Below are positions 25,301 through 33,864 of a DNA stretch of 64,000 nucleotides, piece after piece (positions within the stretch are counted from its first letter, which is position 1; each line of letters starts with the position of its first letter). The stretch is from Streptomyces albireticuli. Lineage in GTDB: Bacteria; Actinomycetota; Actinomycetes; Streptomycetales; Streptomycetaceae. The stretch is taken from assembly GCF_002192455.1 (NCBI RefSeq), contig NZ_CP021744.1:6968501-7032500 (forward strand), written 5' to 3'. A program made the position numbers and the translations under genes. The notes under the pieces were generated by a model, which did not search any database, was not told the DNA's origin, and saw only the letters and a list, made by a program, of their open reading frames with translations.

Positions 25301-28300
25301 GGCAGGCCCAGGACCTCGGCGAGCTGGTGGAAGTGCACGTAGTTGAAGGCGGTGTCCAGGACGGGGCCGCCGTGGTCCTCCTGGACGGCGCTCAGCGGGT
25401 AGCGGCGGTGGGCGTGCCCCTCCTGCTCCTGCCGGAAGGCCTCCCGCGCCACGTCCAGCAGGCTGTCCCGGCCGGTGTCCAGGCGCAGGGGCACCGTGTT
25501 CAGGAAGAGCCCGGCGACGCGCTCGGCACGGGCGAGCTCGGGCCGTCCGTGGGTGACCAGTCCGGTGGTCACGTCGTGGGTGCCGGCGAAGACGCCGAGC
25601 GTCAGGCAGTGCGTGGCGAGGAGCACCGACTTCACGGGCAGGCCGTGCCCGGCGGCGAACGCCCGCAGCCGGGCGGCCAGGTCGTCGGGCAGGTCGGCGA
25701 AGCGGGACACGGGCCCGCCGCCGGTGTGCGGGCGGTGCGGCCGGAACGCCTCGATCTGAAGGGGCTCGCGGCCGGCCAGCTTCTCCTGCCAGTAGCGCCG
25801 CGCCTCCTCGGAGGCCAGGGCGGCCCGCTCCTCCCGCACGTGCGCCGCCGCCGCCGGCGGCAGGGGCGCGGTGTCGACGGGCCCGATGCCCAGGCCGAGA
25901 CCGTGCGCGTAGTCCTGGAGGAGCTCCTGGAGGAGGCTCGCCACGCTGCCGCCGTCGAGGAGCGCGTGGTGGAAGCTGAGGACGAGGTCGACCGTCCCGG
26001 GCCGGACGTGGGCCCGGAAGAGGTGGAGCGGCCCCCGGCCGAAGTCGTAGCCGTGGCGGCGGCGTTCCTCGACGTGCGCGTGAACCTCGGCGTCGGCCGC
26101 GGCCGCGTCGAGGGAGCGCAGGTCCACGACGTCCAGGCCGCCTTCCGCCCGGGGGCGGACGACCTGGAGCGGCTCGGAGCAGCCCGCCAGGTCGAAGCGG
26201 GAGCGCAGCGCCGGATGGCGGGCCGCGAGCCGGGCGTACGACCGGCGGAACGCCTCCTCGTCCCAGGGGAGTTCGAGGCGGTACAGGAACACGTCCTTGT
26301 ACATGGCGGAGGACTCGTCCCGGCGGCTGTGGTAGAGCAGGCCGAGCTGGAGCCGGCTGAGCGGCCAGGCGTCCTCGGCGCCCTCCAGCCGGGCCCGGTC
26401 GATCCTGGACACGAGCCCGAACGGCGCCGGGGCGGCCTCGGCCGCGGGCGTCACCGCACTCCCGGCGCGGGCGGCGAGGCCGGCGACCGTGGGGTTCCTG
26501 ACGAGGTCGGTGAGCGAGAAGCGCAGCCCCCGCGCCTCGGCCTCGGCCCGTACCCTGAGCATCAGGATCGAGTCGCCGCCGAGCGCGAAGTAGTCGTCGT
26601 GGACGCCGACGTCCGCCACGCCCAGCACGTGGGCCCAGACCTCGGCCAGGACCGCCTCGGCGTGGTTCCGCGCCTTCAGCCCCGGGGCCGCGCGCGGGGT
26701 GTCGTCCGGCGCGGGCAGCGCGCGGCGGTCGGCCTTGCCGTTGGGGGTCAGCGGGACGGCGTCGATGCGGACGAAGTGGGCCGGGACCATGTACGCCGGC
26801 AGCGTCCGGCCGAGCCGTTCCCGCAGCGCCGCCGGGTCGATGCCGGCGTCGGCCACGTAGTAGCCGGTGAGGTAGGTGCCGCGGGCCTCGGTGGTGCGGT
26901 CGACGACGAGGGCGTCGCGGACGCCGGGCACCGCGCGCAGGGCGGCCGCCACCTCGCCGGGTTCGACGCGGTTGCCCCGGATCTTCACCTGGCCGTCGAG
27001 GCGCCCGAGGTACTCCAGGGTGCCGTCCGCCAGCCAGCGGGCGAGGTCACCGGTGCGGTACATCCGGCCGCCCGGGACGAACGGGTCCTCGCGGAACCTC
27101 TCGGCGGTCAGCTCCGGGCGGCCCAGGTACCCCCGGGCGACACCGGCGCCGCCGGCGCACAGCTCACCGGCGACACCGGTGGGCTGCGGCAGGCCGGCGT
27201 CGTCCAGCACGTACAGCCGGGTGTTGTCGATCGGCCGGCCGATGGGCACCCGCGTCACGTCCCCTTCGCGGGGGCAGTCGTGGTACGAGACGTCGACGGT
27301 GGCCTCGGTGGGGCCGTAGAGGTTCACCAGCCGCACCGGGGAGCCGGGGCCGAAGACGCGGTTGAACTGCTCGACGCGCGCGGCGGGCAGGGCTTCGCCG
27401 CTGGCGAAGACGTAGCGCAGGGAACCCAGTTCCCGCACGGCCTCCGGGTCCCCCTGGAGGAGGTCGAGGAACGGGCCGAGCATCGAGGGCACGAAGTGCG
27501 CGACGCTGACCCGCCGCTCGCGGACGGTCCGCAGGATCTCCTCCGGGTCCTGCTGGCCTCCGGGCGCCAGCAGCGCCACGCCCGCGCCCTCGACCGCCCA
27601 CCAGAACAGCTCCCACACCGAGACGTCGAAGGAGACCGGGGTCTTCTGGAGCAGGACGTCGTCCGGCCCGAGCGGATAGCGGCCCTGCATCCACGCCAGG
27701 CGGTTGACGACGCTGTGGTGCTCCACCATCACACCCTTGGGGCGGCCGGTCGAGCCGGAGGTGTAGATGACGTAGGCCAGGTCGCGGGAGGTGGCGAGCG
27801 GCGCGAGCGGGGCACCGTCCGCGCGCAGCAGGTCCTCGACACGGCGTACGACCGTGCCCTCGGCGACCTCGGGGACGGGCGCGTCAGCGTCGACGATCAC
27901 CACCTTGGCGCGGCTGTCCGCCAGCAGGAACCGCACGCGCTCGGCCGGGTAGCCGCGGTCCACCGGCACATAGGCGCCACCGGACTTCAGCGTGCCCAGC
28001 AGCGCCACGAGCAGCAGCGGCCCGCGCTCGGTCAGCACGGCGACGCGGTCGTCCGGGCCGACGCCCTCGGCGCGCAGGGCGCGGGCGACGCGGTTGGCCC
28101 GCTCGTCGAGCTCGGCGTAGGTCAGGGTCTCCCCGGCGGCGCCGGTGACAGCCGTCGCACCGGGGATCCGGGCGGCCCGGGCCTCGAACAGACCGTGCAG
28201 GGTGGCCTCGTCGGCGTACGGCACGCGGGGGCCGTGGGCGCGGGCCGCGGTGAGGTCCGCGAACTCGGCGGCCTCCAGCATCGGCACGGTGGACACGGGC

Positions 28301-29556
28301 TCGTCCAGCATGTCCACGCCGTTGCGGAGGAGCGTCGTGAGGTGGCGGGCGACCGACTCGACGGGGAGGTCGTCGTCGAAGACGTCGCGGGCGTAGTCCA
28401 GGTCGACGTGGAGGCCGGCCGTGTCGTCGAAGGCGGAGACGAAGACGCCCAGGGCGTCCTGTTCGTGGGAGGGCGCCAGCAGGGCCGTACGCCGCTCGAT
28501 CCCGGGCAGTACGGCCGGCCGCGGCCAGCGCATGTAGGAGAGCGTCACGTCGAACAGCCTGCGGGGGCCGTCGGGGGAGGCGGGCAGTTCGCGGAGGACG
28601 TCGCCGAGCGGCAGCCGCTGGTGCCGCTGGAGCGCGCGGGTCGCGTCCTGGGCCGCGGCGGCCAGCTCACGTACCGTACGCCCGCCGCCCGCCGGGATCC
28701 GCAGCGGCAGAGTGTTGGCGAACTGGCCGAGGACGTCCCGCCAGGGGCCCGGGCGGTTGAGGAGGGGGACGCCGAGCACGGCCTCCTCGGCGCGGTGCAG
28801 GCGCGTCAGGTACGTACCGAGCATGGCGGCGAGGTACGCGAACGGGGAGAGGCCGGCGGCGCGCACCTTCCCGGCGAGGGCGCCGTCGACGGTGAACGCG
28901 TGACGCCCGCGCGCCGATCCGTCCGGGGTGCGGGCGAAGAGGGCCGGCGTCACGCCGGTGAGCGCCTCCCGGTGGAAGGCGCGGTCCCGTTCGGCGTCCG
29001 CGCCGGCGCGGTAGGCGGCTTCCTCGTCGAGGACCGCGAGGTAGGAGGACGAGGGGGCCTCGCTCCCGCCGCCCGCCGCCGTCCGCGCGTAGTCGTCGAG
29101 TATCTCGCCGCCCAGCCGGTGGAAGGTCCAGCCGTCGGTGACGAGGTGGTGCGCCTTGACGTGCAGATGGGTGACGCCGGGGCCCTCCACGAGCAGGGTG
29201 GCCCGGACCAGGGGGCCGCCGGCGGGCGGCAGGGCCTCCGTGAGTGAACGCCGCATCCACGCGGCGCACGCCGCGCCCGGGTCGGGGTCCTGGCCGAAGT
29301 CGACCCTGTCCACGCGGACGCCCTCGGGCTCCGCCCACTGGAAGGGGGTCCCCGCGCGCTCGCCGAACCGCAGCCGAAACGTTTCGTGGCGCTCCAGCGC
29401 GCGCTCCGCGCACGCGGCTAACCGCTCGTGGTCGACGCTGCCCCGCAGGCGCTCGTGGAGGACGCAGTTGAACTGCGGCGAGTCCGGATCCTGCGCGCTC
29501 GCGGCCCAGACGTCCCGTTGGTAGGCCGTCAGGGGGCGCTGTACTTGACTGGTCAC
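22378..29556 (-). CDS. Two-module nonribosomal peptide synthetase, C-A(Ser)-T-C-A-T-TE
   Basis: 2392 residues, GTG start. C1 (about 5-435) has AHHLVTDGW (His136-137). A1 (455-930) starts its pocket at Asp644 (FDVSVWELF); the ten pocket residues read DVWHFSLVDK, the established Ser code. T1 carries its pantetheine Ser996 in LGGDSI. C2 (1065-1490) has SFHHALLDGG. A2 (1510-1990, Asp1701 in FDVSFQEIF) reads roughly DVQVVSQVAK, no code I know. T2 has Ser2058 in DLGGTSL. The thioesterase (2120-2385) shows GWSFGG (Ser2188) and GDHLTIMEEP (His2361). A condensation domain before the first A domain suggests an acyl starter on Ser. No epimerase, methylase or MbtH gene is visible. Confidence 0.95.
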   Translation of the reverse strand: MTSQVQRPLTAYQRDVWAASAQDPDSPQFNCVLHERLRGSVDHERLAACAERALERHETFRLRFGERAGTPFQWAEPEGVRVDRVDFGQDPDPGAACAAWMRRSLTEALPPAGGPLVRATLLVEGPGVTHLHVKAHHLVTDGWTFHRLGGEILDDYARTAAGGGSEAPSSSYLAVLDEEAAYRAGADAERDRAFHREALTGVTPALFARTPDGSARGRHAFTVDGALAGKVRAAGLSPFAYLAAMLGTYLTRLHRAEEAVLGVPLLNRPGPWRDVLGQFANTLPLRIPAGGGRTVRELAAAAQDATRALQRHQRLPLGDVLRELPASPDGPRRLFDVTLSYMRWPRPAVLPGIERRTALLAPSHEQDALGVFVSAFDDTAGLHVDLDYARDVFDDDLPVESVARHLTTLLRNGVDMLDEPVSTVPMLEAAEFADLTAARAHGPRVPYADEATLHGLFEARAARIPGATAVTGAAGETLTYAELDERANRVARALRAEGVGPDDRVAVLTERGPLLLVALLGTLKSGGAYVPVDRGYPAERVRFLLADSRAKVVIVDADAPVPEVAEGTVVRRVEDLLRADGAPLAPLATSRDLAYVIYTSGSTGRPKGVMVEHHSVVNRLAWMQGRYPLGPDDVLLQKTPVSFDVSVWELFWWAVEGAGVALLAPGGQQDPEEILRTVRERRVSVAHFVPSMLGPFLDLLQGDPEAVRELGSLRYVFASGEALPAARVEQFNRVFGPGSPVRLVNLYGPTEATVDVSYHDCPREGDVTRVPIGRPIDNTRLYVLDDAGLPQPTGVAGELCAGGAGVARGYLGRPELTAERFREDPFVPGGRMYRTGDLARWLADGTLEYLGRLDGQVKIRGNRVEPGEVAAALRAVPGVRDALVVDRTTEARGTYLTGYYVADAGIDPAALRERLGRTLPAYMVPAHFVRIDAVPLTPNGKADRRALPAPDDTPRAAPGLKARNHAEAVLAEVWAHVLGVADVGVHDDYFALGGDSILMLRVRAEAEARGLRFSLTDLVRNPTVAGLAARAGSAVTPAAEAAPAPFGLVSRIDRARLEGAEDAWPLSRLQLGLLYHSRRDESSAMYKDVFLYRLELPWDEEAFRRSYARLAARHPALRSRFDLAGCSEPLQVVRPRAEGGLDVVDLRSLDAAAADAEVHAHVEERRRHGYDFGRGPLHLFRAHVRPGTVDLVLSFHHALLDGGSVASLLQELLQDYAHGLGLGIGPVDTAPLPPAAAAHVREERAALASEEARRYWQEKLAGREPLQIEAFRPHRPHTGGGPVSRFADLPDDLAARLRAFAAGHGLPVKSVLLATHCLTLGVFAGTHDVTTGLVTHGRPELARAERVAGLFLNTVPLRLDTGRDSLLDVAREAFRQEQEGHAHRRYPLSAVQEDHGGPVLDTAFNYVHFHQLAEVLGLPGVRLREFRTWEETSFRLLVNAVTDPDGGRVRLRIDGDGETFSAERADLYARVFPRVLRKLLEEPRAEPDLAFLAGRPVLAKAVDHPTVVELFTRRAAHAPRATALVRGGERWSYGRLAEAAGHVAGRLRALGAPPGARIGIAMDRSPEMIAVLLGVLGSGCAVVPLDVGYPARRLAAMLETARPFRVVAHAPYAHLAGDPALVLPAEHLTEGPGSFAEPFADAPRTDADSAAYVLFTSGSTGTPKGVTMPHRSLAGLVAWQNGTASGAVGGSTLQYAPLSFDVSFQEIFSTLCSGGTLHLVSDAERRDIPRLLRLLDREGVERVFLPYVALQQLAETSAALGLVPRALRVLVSSGEQLRVTQEIRTLCAALPGAVLENQYGPTETHVATAFTMTGDPATFPALPPIGRPVAGAEAHVLDDRMRPVPAGARGVIHLGGGCLADGYEGRPDLTKERFVPHPFAGPGRRLYDTGDLGLVLPDGTLAYAGRADSQVKVRGFRVEPAEVELALTGLATRYPALRDAAVVARRRADGDAFLAAFLVGDGSAADLAGIREHLRATLPGHMVPAHLQWVASLPLTPSGKRDDAALRRAPLTAPAEAAAAGGVPRDAYERALAEMFADLLGLPAVGVRDSLFDLGGTSLTAMRLVVRIEQRYGVGVPLSGFVAAPTVAALAARLRAGDAVAAYDPVVPIRAEGTRRPLFMVHPMGGNVLCYVPFARNLPDDQPLYALQAAGADPGTTPLRTVEELAARYIAALREVQPRGPYAVGGWSFGGFVAFEIARQLRAAGEEVSRLVLLDTTALDRGARARHDDDALLRWFFWELLLLERGGDSPMEAIPDELVSLEEKFDFIARLATDAGVLPAGSSGAVIRRLFGVYRANWRAALDYRPGVQDQDLTLVRAVRPLPEVLTAMHGAAGSRHQDRTNGWRDMTSGLLRVVDVAGDHLTIMEEPYVEHVARTVAELIGTGTAGSPEGR

Positions 29557-30079
29557 GTGAGTCTGCTTTCGACGGTGGACCGCTCGGGTGGTCAGCGGTC
29601 CCTTTCTTGATCGCCATGATGCCTACTCGTGAGTAGTGGTGCGGTCATCGTGAGTAACGGACGGGCAAAGCAAGACGGAAATCCGCCAACAGGCCGTAAG
29701 TGCCCGTGAGGGGCGTGTACCGGACACCGGGCAAGCCTCGCGATCTTCTGGGGGAGCCTCGGCCGGGGGAGTCCGGGGGCGCCGGATGTCCGGAACGCCA
29801 CGCCGGGCGGAGGTCTTGAGGCGGCGCCGCCCCTCGGAAAGATGGCGGAATCGAGGAATCCGCGATTCCGCGGCGAGGAACCGCGCGGTGGGGAGCACGC
29901 GCGCGGCGGGCCGGCGCGGCACGGTAGCAGCGTCCGGTGGGAGAGAGCGGCACTTCGGCAGAGGTTTGTCAGGGGCCGCGAACGCTCGTCCGCACCGCGC
30001 CGCCGGGGGCTAGCGTCCGTGGGCATTCCGGCAGGCGACCGAAGAGGTCGCGGAAGTCGCAGAAGTCGAAGAAGGTGCC
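29557..30079. other. Divergent intergenic region, no gene seen
   Basis: 523 bp upstream of the NRPS operon and of the DUF4142 gene. Open frames are compositional only; no MbtH-like peptide is encoded. An inverted repeat ggaatcg-N9-cgattcc at 29847-29869 could be an operator. The region must hold promoters for both directions, but I cannot place hexamers. Confidence 0.5.
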
Positions 30080-30766
30080 ATGCGATCCGTTCGTTTCCCC
30101 CGTTACGCGCGCTCCCCGGGTCTGCCGCGCCCGTTCTCCCAGCGGGCCCTCGGCACCGGGCTCGTCGTCTTCTCCCTGGCGGCCACGCTCCTGGCCCTCC
30201 TGATCCCGGTCCACCTCTTCGGCGGCGCCGGGCCCGCCGCGGCCGACGCCCGCACCACCTGGAGCGACGACGGCCAGGGGACCACGGCGACGCCCTTCGG
30301 GCCGCTGACCCCGCTGGACCGGGACTTCGTGCGCAGGGTCCGGCTCGCCGGGCTGTGGGAGAAGCCCGCGGGGAGGCTCGCCCAGGAGCGCGGCACCAAG
30401 GACGCGGTGCGCATGGCCGGCGACCACCTCGTCGACGGCCACACCGAACTGGACCGGCGCTCCGTCGAGGTGGGCCGCGCCCTCGACGTGACCATGCCGG
30501 AGCGGCCCAACGCCGACCAGCGGGGCTGGCTCGACCAGCTGAACGCCGCCCGGGGAAGCACCTTCGAGCGGCTGTTCGCCAACCTGGTGCGCGCCGCCCA
30601 CGGCAAGGTGTTCGCGCTGGTGGCGCTCGTCCGCGACCGCACCGCCAACGCCATGGTGCGAGAACTGGCGACCCGCGCCAACACGGTCGTCCTCGACCAC
30701 ATCACCGTCCTGGAGAACACCGGACTCGTCGACTTCCCCCACCCTGGCAACGACGAAAAGAAGTGA
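30080..30766 (+). CDS. DUF4142 secreted or membrane-anchored protein
   Basis: 228 residues from ATG 30080 (AAGAAGG upstream). A basic leader and helix LGTGLVVFSLAATLLALLIP precede a helical bundle with TPLDRDFVRRVRLAGLWEKPAGRLAQERG, then HLVDGHTELDRRSVEVGRAL, typical of DUF4142, a ferritin-like four-helix fold found in envelope and stress genes. The ferritin-type metal residues are not obvious. It is followed after 6 bp by the DUF1996 gene, so the two are one transcript. The biochemical role of the family is unknown. Confidence 0.88.
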   Translation: MRSVRFPRYARSPGLPRPFSQRALGTGLVVFSLAATLLALLIPVHLFGGAGPAAADARTTWSDDGQGTTATPFGPLTPLDRDFVRRVRLAGLWEKPAGRLAQERGTKDAVRMAGDHLVDGHTELDRRSVEVGRALDVTMPERPNADQRGWLDQLNAARGSTFERLFANLVRAAHGKVFALVALVRDRTANAMVRELATRANTVVLDHITVLENTGLVDFPHPGNDEKK

Positions 30767-30772
30767 CCCCAC

Positions 30773-32191
30773 ATGATGCGACAGGCCCACAAACGCTCGC
30801 AGTTGAGGACCCGGGCGGTGGTGGCCGCCGCGGCCCTGCTGCTCGGCGGCGGCGGAACGGCGGTGATCGCCCAGCACGCCTCCGCCGGCGCCTCCCGCGA
30901 CACCGGCGGCCAGGACGCGGGGCGGACCTCCCGCGATACGGGCGGCGCTGCCGCCACCGAGGCGACGACCCTGGAGTGCCCCGACGTCGGCGACCGCCTC
31001 CGCGACGTCCCCGCGCCGGCGCGGACGGCGGTCTCCCGTGGCCTCTCCGAACTCGACGCCCAAGTGGCCCGGGCCTACGAGCGCATGACGGCAGGCCAGG
31101 ACGCCCCCGACGCGGTGCTCGACGAGCTGAAGACGAAGCGCGCCGGGACCATAGGCGAGATCAACGACTCCCTCAAGACGGACGGTAACGGCCCTGCCCC
31201 CGCGGCCGTGGAACCGGCGGCACTCAGCGGCTGCCGCACCCGGCAGGTCAGCACCGCCGCCGCGGACGACTCCTCCCGCGACCTGGCCCCCCGGCTCGGC
31301 CCGCGGGGCAAGCCGGGCGGCCCCTCCCGCGCCGACTTCGCCGACATCAGGACCGCCCCGCAGCGGAACGGACCGCGCGCCCGCCCCGGCGGCTCCACCG
31401 GCACCTTCACCTCCGTGTGCGGTCGCAACGAGAACGGGCACTTCAACCCCGACAACGTCATCGTCACCCCGGGGGTGCGCAACGGCGCCCACCACATGCA
31501 CGACTATGTGGGCAACAAATCCACGGACGCCTTCTCCACCGACGCGAGTCTCGCGGCCGCGGGAACGACCTGCACCAACGGGGACAAGTCCAGTCACTAC
31601 TGGCCCGTACTACGCGTCCTGGACGGAAAAGCGGCACCCGACGCGAATGCCCCGGGCGGCGGACACGACGGGAACATGGGAACCGTGCTCCGGCCCGCTT
31701 CCGTGACCCTGCAATTCAAGGGCAGCCCGGTCTCCAAGGTGACCGCCATGCCGCGCTTCCTGCGCATCATCACCGGGGACGCCAAGGCGCTCACCAACGG
31801 AGTGGCCAACGCGAATGCCTCATGGAGCTGCGAGGGCTTCGAGAACCGGCAGCTCAAGGACAAATACCCGATCTGCCCGCGGGGCGCCGACGTCGTCCGC
31901 ACCTTCGCCTTCCAGAACTGCTGGGACGGCCGGAACACCGACAGCGCCAACCACCGCACCCACGTCGCCTTCGCCCGCCCGGACGGCTCCTGCCCGCGCG
32001 GCTTCCGGGCCGTTCCGCAACTGGTCCAGCGCATCACCTACGACGTCCCGGCGGGCGTGCCCTTCGCCGTGGACAGCTTCCCCGAGCAGCTGCACAAGCC
32101 GGTCACGGACCACGGCGACTTCATCAACGTGATGTCCGACCGCCTGATGGCCCAGGCGGCCTCCTGCGTCAACAGCGGCCGCACCTGCTGA
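30773..32191 (+). CDS. DUF1996 secreted protein
   Basis: 472 residues. Signal or anchor (RTRAVVAAAALLLGGGGTAVIA), a disordered Gly/Ser/Asp-rich linker to about 210, then a DUF1996 domain (215-470) with FTSVCGRNENGHFNPDNVI, GAHHMHDYVGN, SSHYWPVL, FLRIITGDAKA, FQNCWDGRNTD and HVAFARPDGSCPRGF. The many His, Trp and Cys residues suggest a polysaccharide- or metal-binding fold. The family is shared with fungi, where it is linked to cell walls, but its activity is not established. Coupled to the DUF4142 gene 6 bp upstream. Confidence 0.88.
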   Translation: MMRQAHKRSQLRTRAVVAAAALLLGGGGTAVIAQHASAGASRDTGGQDAGRTSRDTGGAAATEATTLECPDVGDRLRDVPAPARTAVSRGLSELDAQVARAYERMTAGQDAPDAVLDELKTKRAGTIGEINDSLKTDGNGPAPAAVEPAALSGCRTRQVSTAAADDSSRDLAPRLGPRGKPGGPSRADFADIRTAPQRNGPRARPGGSTGTFTSVCGRNENGHFNPDNVIVTPGVRNGAHHMHDYVGNKSTDAFSTDASLAAAGTTCTNGDKSSHYWPVLRVLDGKAAPDANAPGGGHDGNMGTVLRPASVTLQFKGSPVSKVTAMPRFLRIITGDAKALTNGVANANASWSCEGFENRQLKDKYPICPRGADVVRTFAFQNCWDGRNTDSANHRTHVAFARPDGSCPRGFRAVPQLVQRITYDVPAGVPFAVDSFPEQLHKPVTDHGDFINVMSDRLMAQAASCVNSGRTC

Positions 32192-32284
32192 CAGGAGAAC
32201 GGACCGGCGCCCCGTGACGCCGGTCCCCCGCGAACCCCCGGCCCCGGGTGCTCCCCCCACCCATGCCGCCCGGCGCCGGGAAGG

Positions 32285-32318
32285 CGGCGGCCCCCGACAG
32301 CCGGGTCGGGGGCCGCCG
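32285..32318. terminator. Perfect 14-bp hairpin between convergent genes
   Basis: cggcggcccccgac (32285-32298) pairs with gtcgggggccgccg (32305-32318) around a 6-base loop. It lies between the DUF1996 gene and the convergent PucR regulator and should terminate both. Confidence 0.8.
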
Positions 32319-32329
32319 CGCCCCGTGTC

Positions 32330-33535
32330 TCACAGCCCGTTGACGCGGGCCCTTCCCGCCGGCCCCAGGGGATGGACCGCGGCGCCGAGGGCCCGCGCGG
32401 CACCCGGCGCCCGTGACCTCAGCTGCCGGGTACGGGCCAGCAGGCGCCGGCCGCGCAGCGCCAGCTCCAGCTCGAAGCGCGTGTGCGGCTCGCGCATCGC
32501 CGGCCCGAAGAGCTTCTCGATCTGACGGAGCCGGTAGCGCACCGTCTGCGGGTGCACCTTCAGGGTCCGGGCCGCCTCCGGCGCGCCACCGCTCTCCAGC
32601 CAGGCCAGCAGCGTCACCTCCAGCCGCTCGCTCTGCCGCGGCGTCAGATCCTCCAGCGGGCGCAGCCACCGCGCGGAGAGGGCCCGGGCCAGGGACTCGT
32701 CCTGGAGCATCAGCAGTTCGGAGAGGTGGTCGTCGACGCACACGACCCGCTCCGCCGGGCCGCCCAGGGCCGCGGCGACGGCCAGCAGCCGGCGCGCCCA
32801 GCGCAGCGAGGCGGCGGCGTCCGCGACCGGCACCGAGTGCCCGACGGCCGCCACCCGGCAGCCCAGCGCCGCCTCCAGCGCCGCGCGCCCCGGCAGCCCC
32901 GGGTCCGGGACCAGCAGGCACAGGTCGGCCTCGACGGTGCCGGGCAGGCCGTGGCCGAGGGCCGCCGCGAGCGCGGGCGCCAGCTGGGGCACCAGCTGCG
33001 GGCCCGGCTGAGGAGCCGCGTGGGACAGCGGATGCGGCAGCGAGTGGGACGACGGGTGCGGTGACGAGTGCGGTGACGGGTGGGACGTCAGCGCCTCGTT
33101 GGGGGTACCGAGGACGACGGCGCGCACCCGGCGGGGGAGCGGCCACCCGGCCTGGCCCGCCAGCTCGGCCAGGACCTCGCCCGGTACGTGCCGGTCGTCG
33201 GTGAGCGCGGCGAACAGGGCCTGCCGGGCCCGGGTGGCCGGCATGGCGGTGACCACCTGCGCCGGTTTTCGCCGCGGTCGCGGGCCCGTCCCCGGCGGTA
33301 TGCGCTCCGGGTCCGCCCCCGGCACCTGCCCCAGCCCCAGCGCCCGCAGCAGCGCCTGCTCCACGGCGGCCCGCGTCGCCTCCGTACCGATGCGCTGCGA
33401 CACCGCCGAGAACGCGGGCGTGCCGCGCTGGAGTTCCTCCGCCACCGAGGCGGCGACCGCGGGAAGTTCCTTTCTCAGGACCCGGGTCCACTCACCGCGC
33501 GGCCGTGACCAGATGCGGTTCAGCATTTCGCACAT
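32330..33535 (-). CDS. PucR-family regulator with His/Ser/Pro-rich linker
   Basis: 401 residues, ATG 33535 with GGAGG 7 bases upstream. The N-terminal helical domain (residues 1-80) is of the RsbRD/CdaR-N kind. A low-complexity linker around residues 150-180 repeats HPSPHSSPHP-like units. A GGDEF-like degenerate domain (LCLLVPDPGLPGRAALE) follows. The C-terminal PucR helix-turn-helix (about 305-370) reads LEVTLLAWLESGG, AARTLKVHPQTVRYRLRQIE and TRFELELALRGRR. Such proteins regulate catabolic or developmental genes. It is divergent from the redox module that starts at 33865, which it may control. Confidence 0.85.
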   Translation of the reverse strand: MCEMLNRIWSRPRGEWTRVLRKELPAVAASVAEELQRGTPAFSAVSQRIGTEATRAAVEQALLRALGLGQVPGADPERIPPGTGPRPRRKPAQVVTAMPATRARQALFAALTDDRHVPGEVLAELAGQAGWPLPRRVRAVVLGTPNEALTSHPSPHSSPHPSSHSLPHPLSHAAPQPGPQLVPQLAPALAAALGHGLPGTVEADLCLLVPDPGLPGRAALEAALGCRVAAVGHSVPVADAAASLRWARRLLAVAAALGGPAERVVCVDDHLSELLMLQDESLARALSARWLRPLEDLTPRQSERLEVTLLAWLESGGAPEAARTLKVHPQTVRYRLRQIEKLFGPAMREPHTRFELELALRGRRLLARTRQLRSRAPGAARALGAAVHPLGPAGRARVNGL

Positions 33536-33864
33536 CGTCTACCTCCGGACTTCCGTACCGGGCGGGAGGGCCGGGAAAGCCGTCGGCGGCCTCTCGCCTG
33601 AGTGGGCATCATCCGCAGCCGACCACTGCCGTGGGGACAGCCGGGCGTGAATTTGTCACAGCGCGATAAACCTTATGAAGTTCCGGTGAAGTTGGGCGAT
33701 GCTTCTGCACATTCAGCCGCCGGACCATGAGTGGCCGGCCGGTCACATCGAGTGAATTCGACGATCGCCCTGCCGGCGGACACCGCCGATGCGAGGGATT
33801 TCCGGATTTCTCAGGAACACGGACGGTCGCCGGGACCCCGGCCGGCCGCCCGTCGGAGAACCAG
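33536..33864. other. Divergent intergenic region, no gene seen
   Basis: 329 bp between the PucR regulator and the redox genes. It is AT-richer than its surroundings near 33650-33690, as expected for promoters. The ribosome site GGAGA at about 33855 belongs to the membrane protein gene. No operator was identified with confidence. Confidence 0.5.

Noticed and set aside
22069..29247. A very long plus-strand open frame opposite the NRPS
   Set aside because: It mirrors the codon frame of the NRPS, has no domain motif and consists of Gly/Arg/Val/His-rich translation, a known artefact of high-GC third positions.
29592..30026. A possible MbtH-like or regulator peptide upstream of the NRPS
   Set aside because: The frame is Arg/Pro-rich and lacks the Trp and NxEEQxSLWP-type pattern of MbtH proteins.
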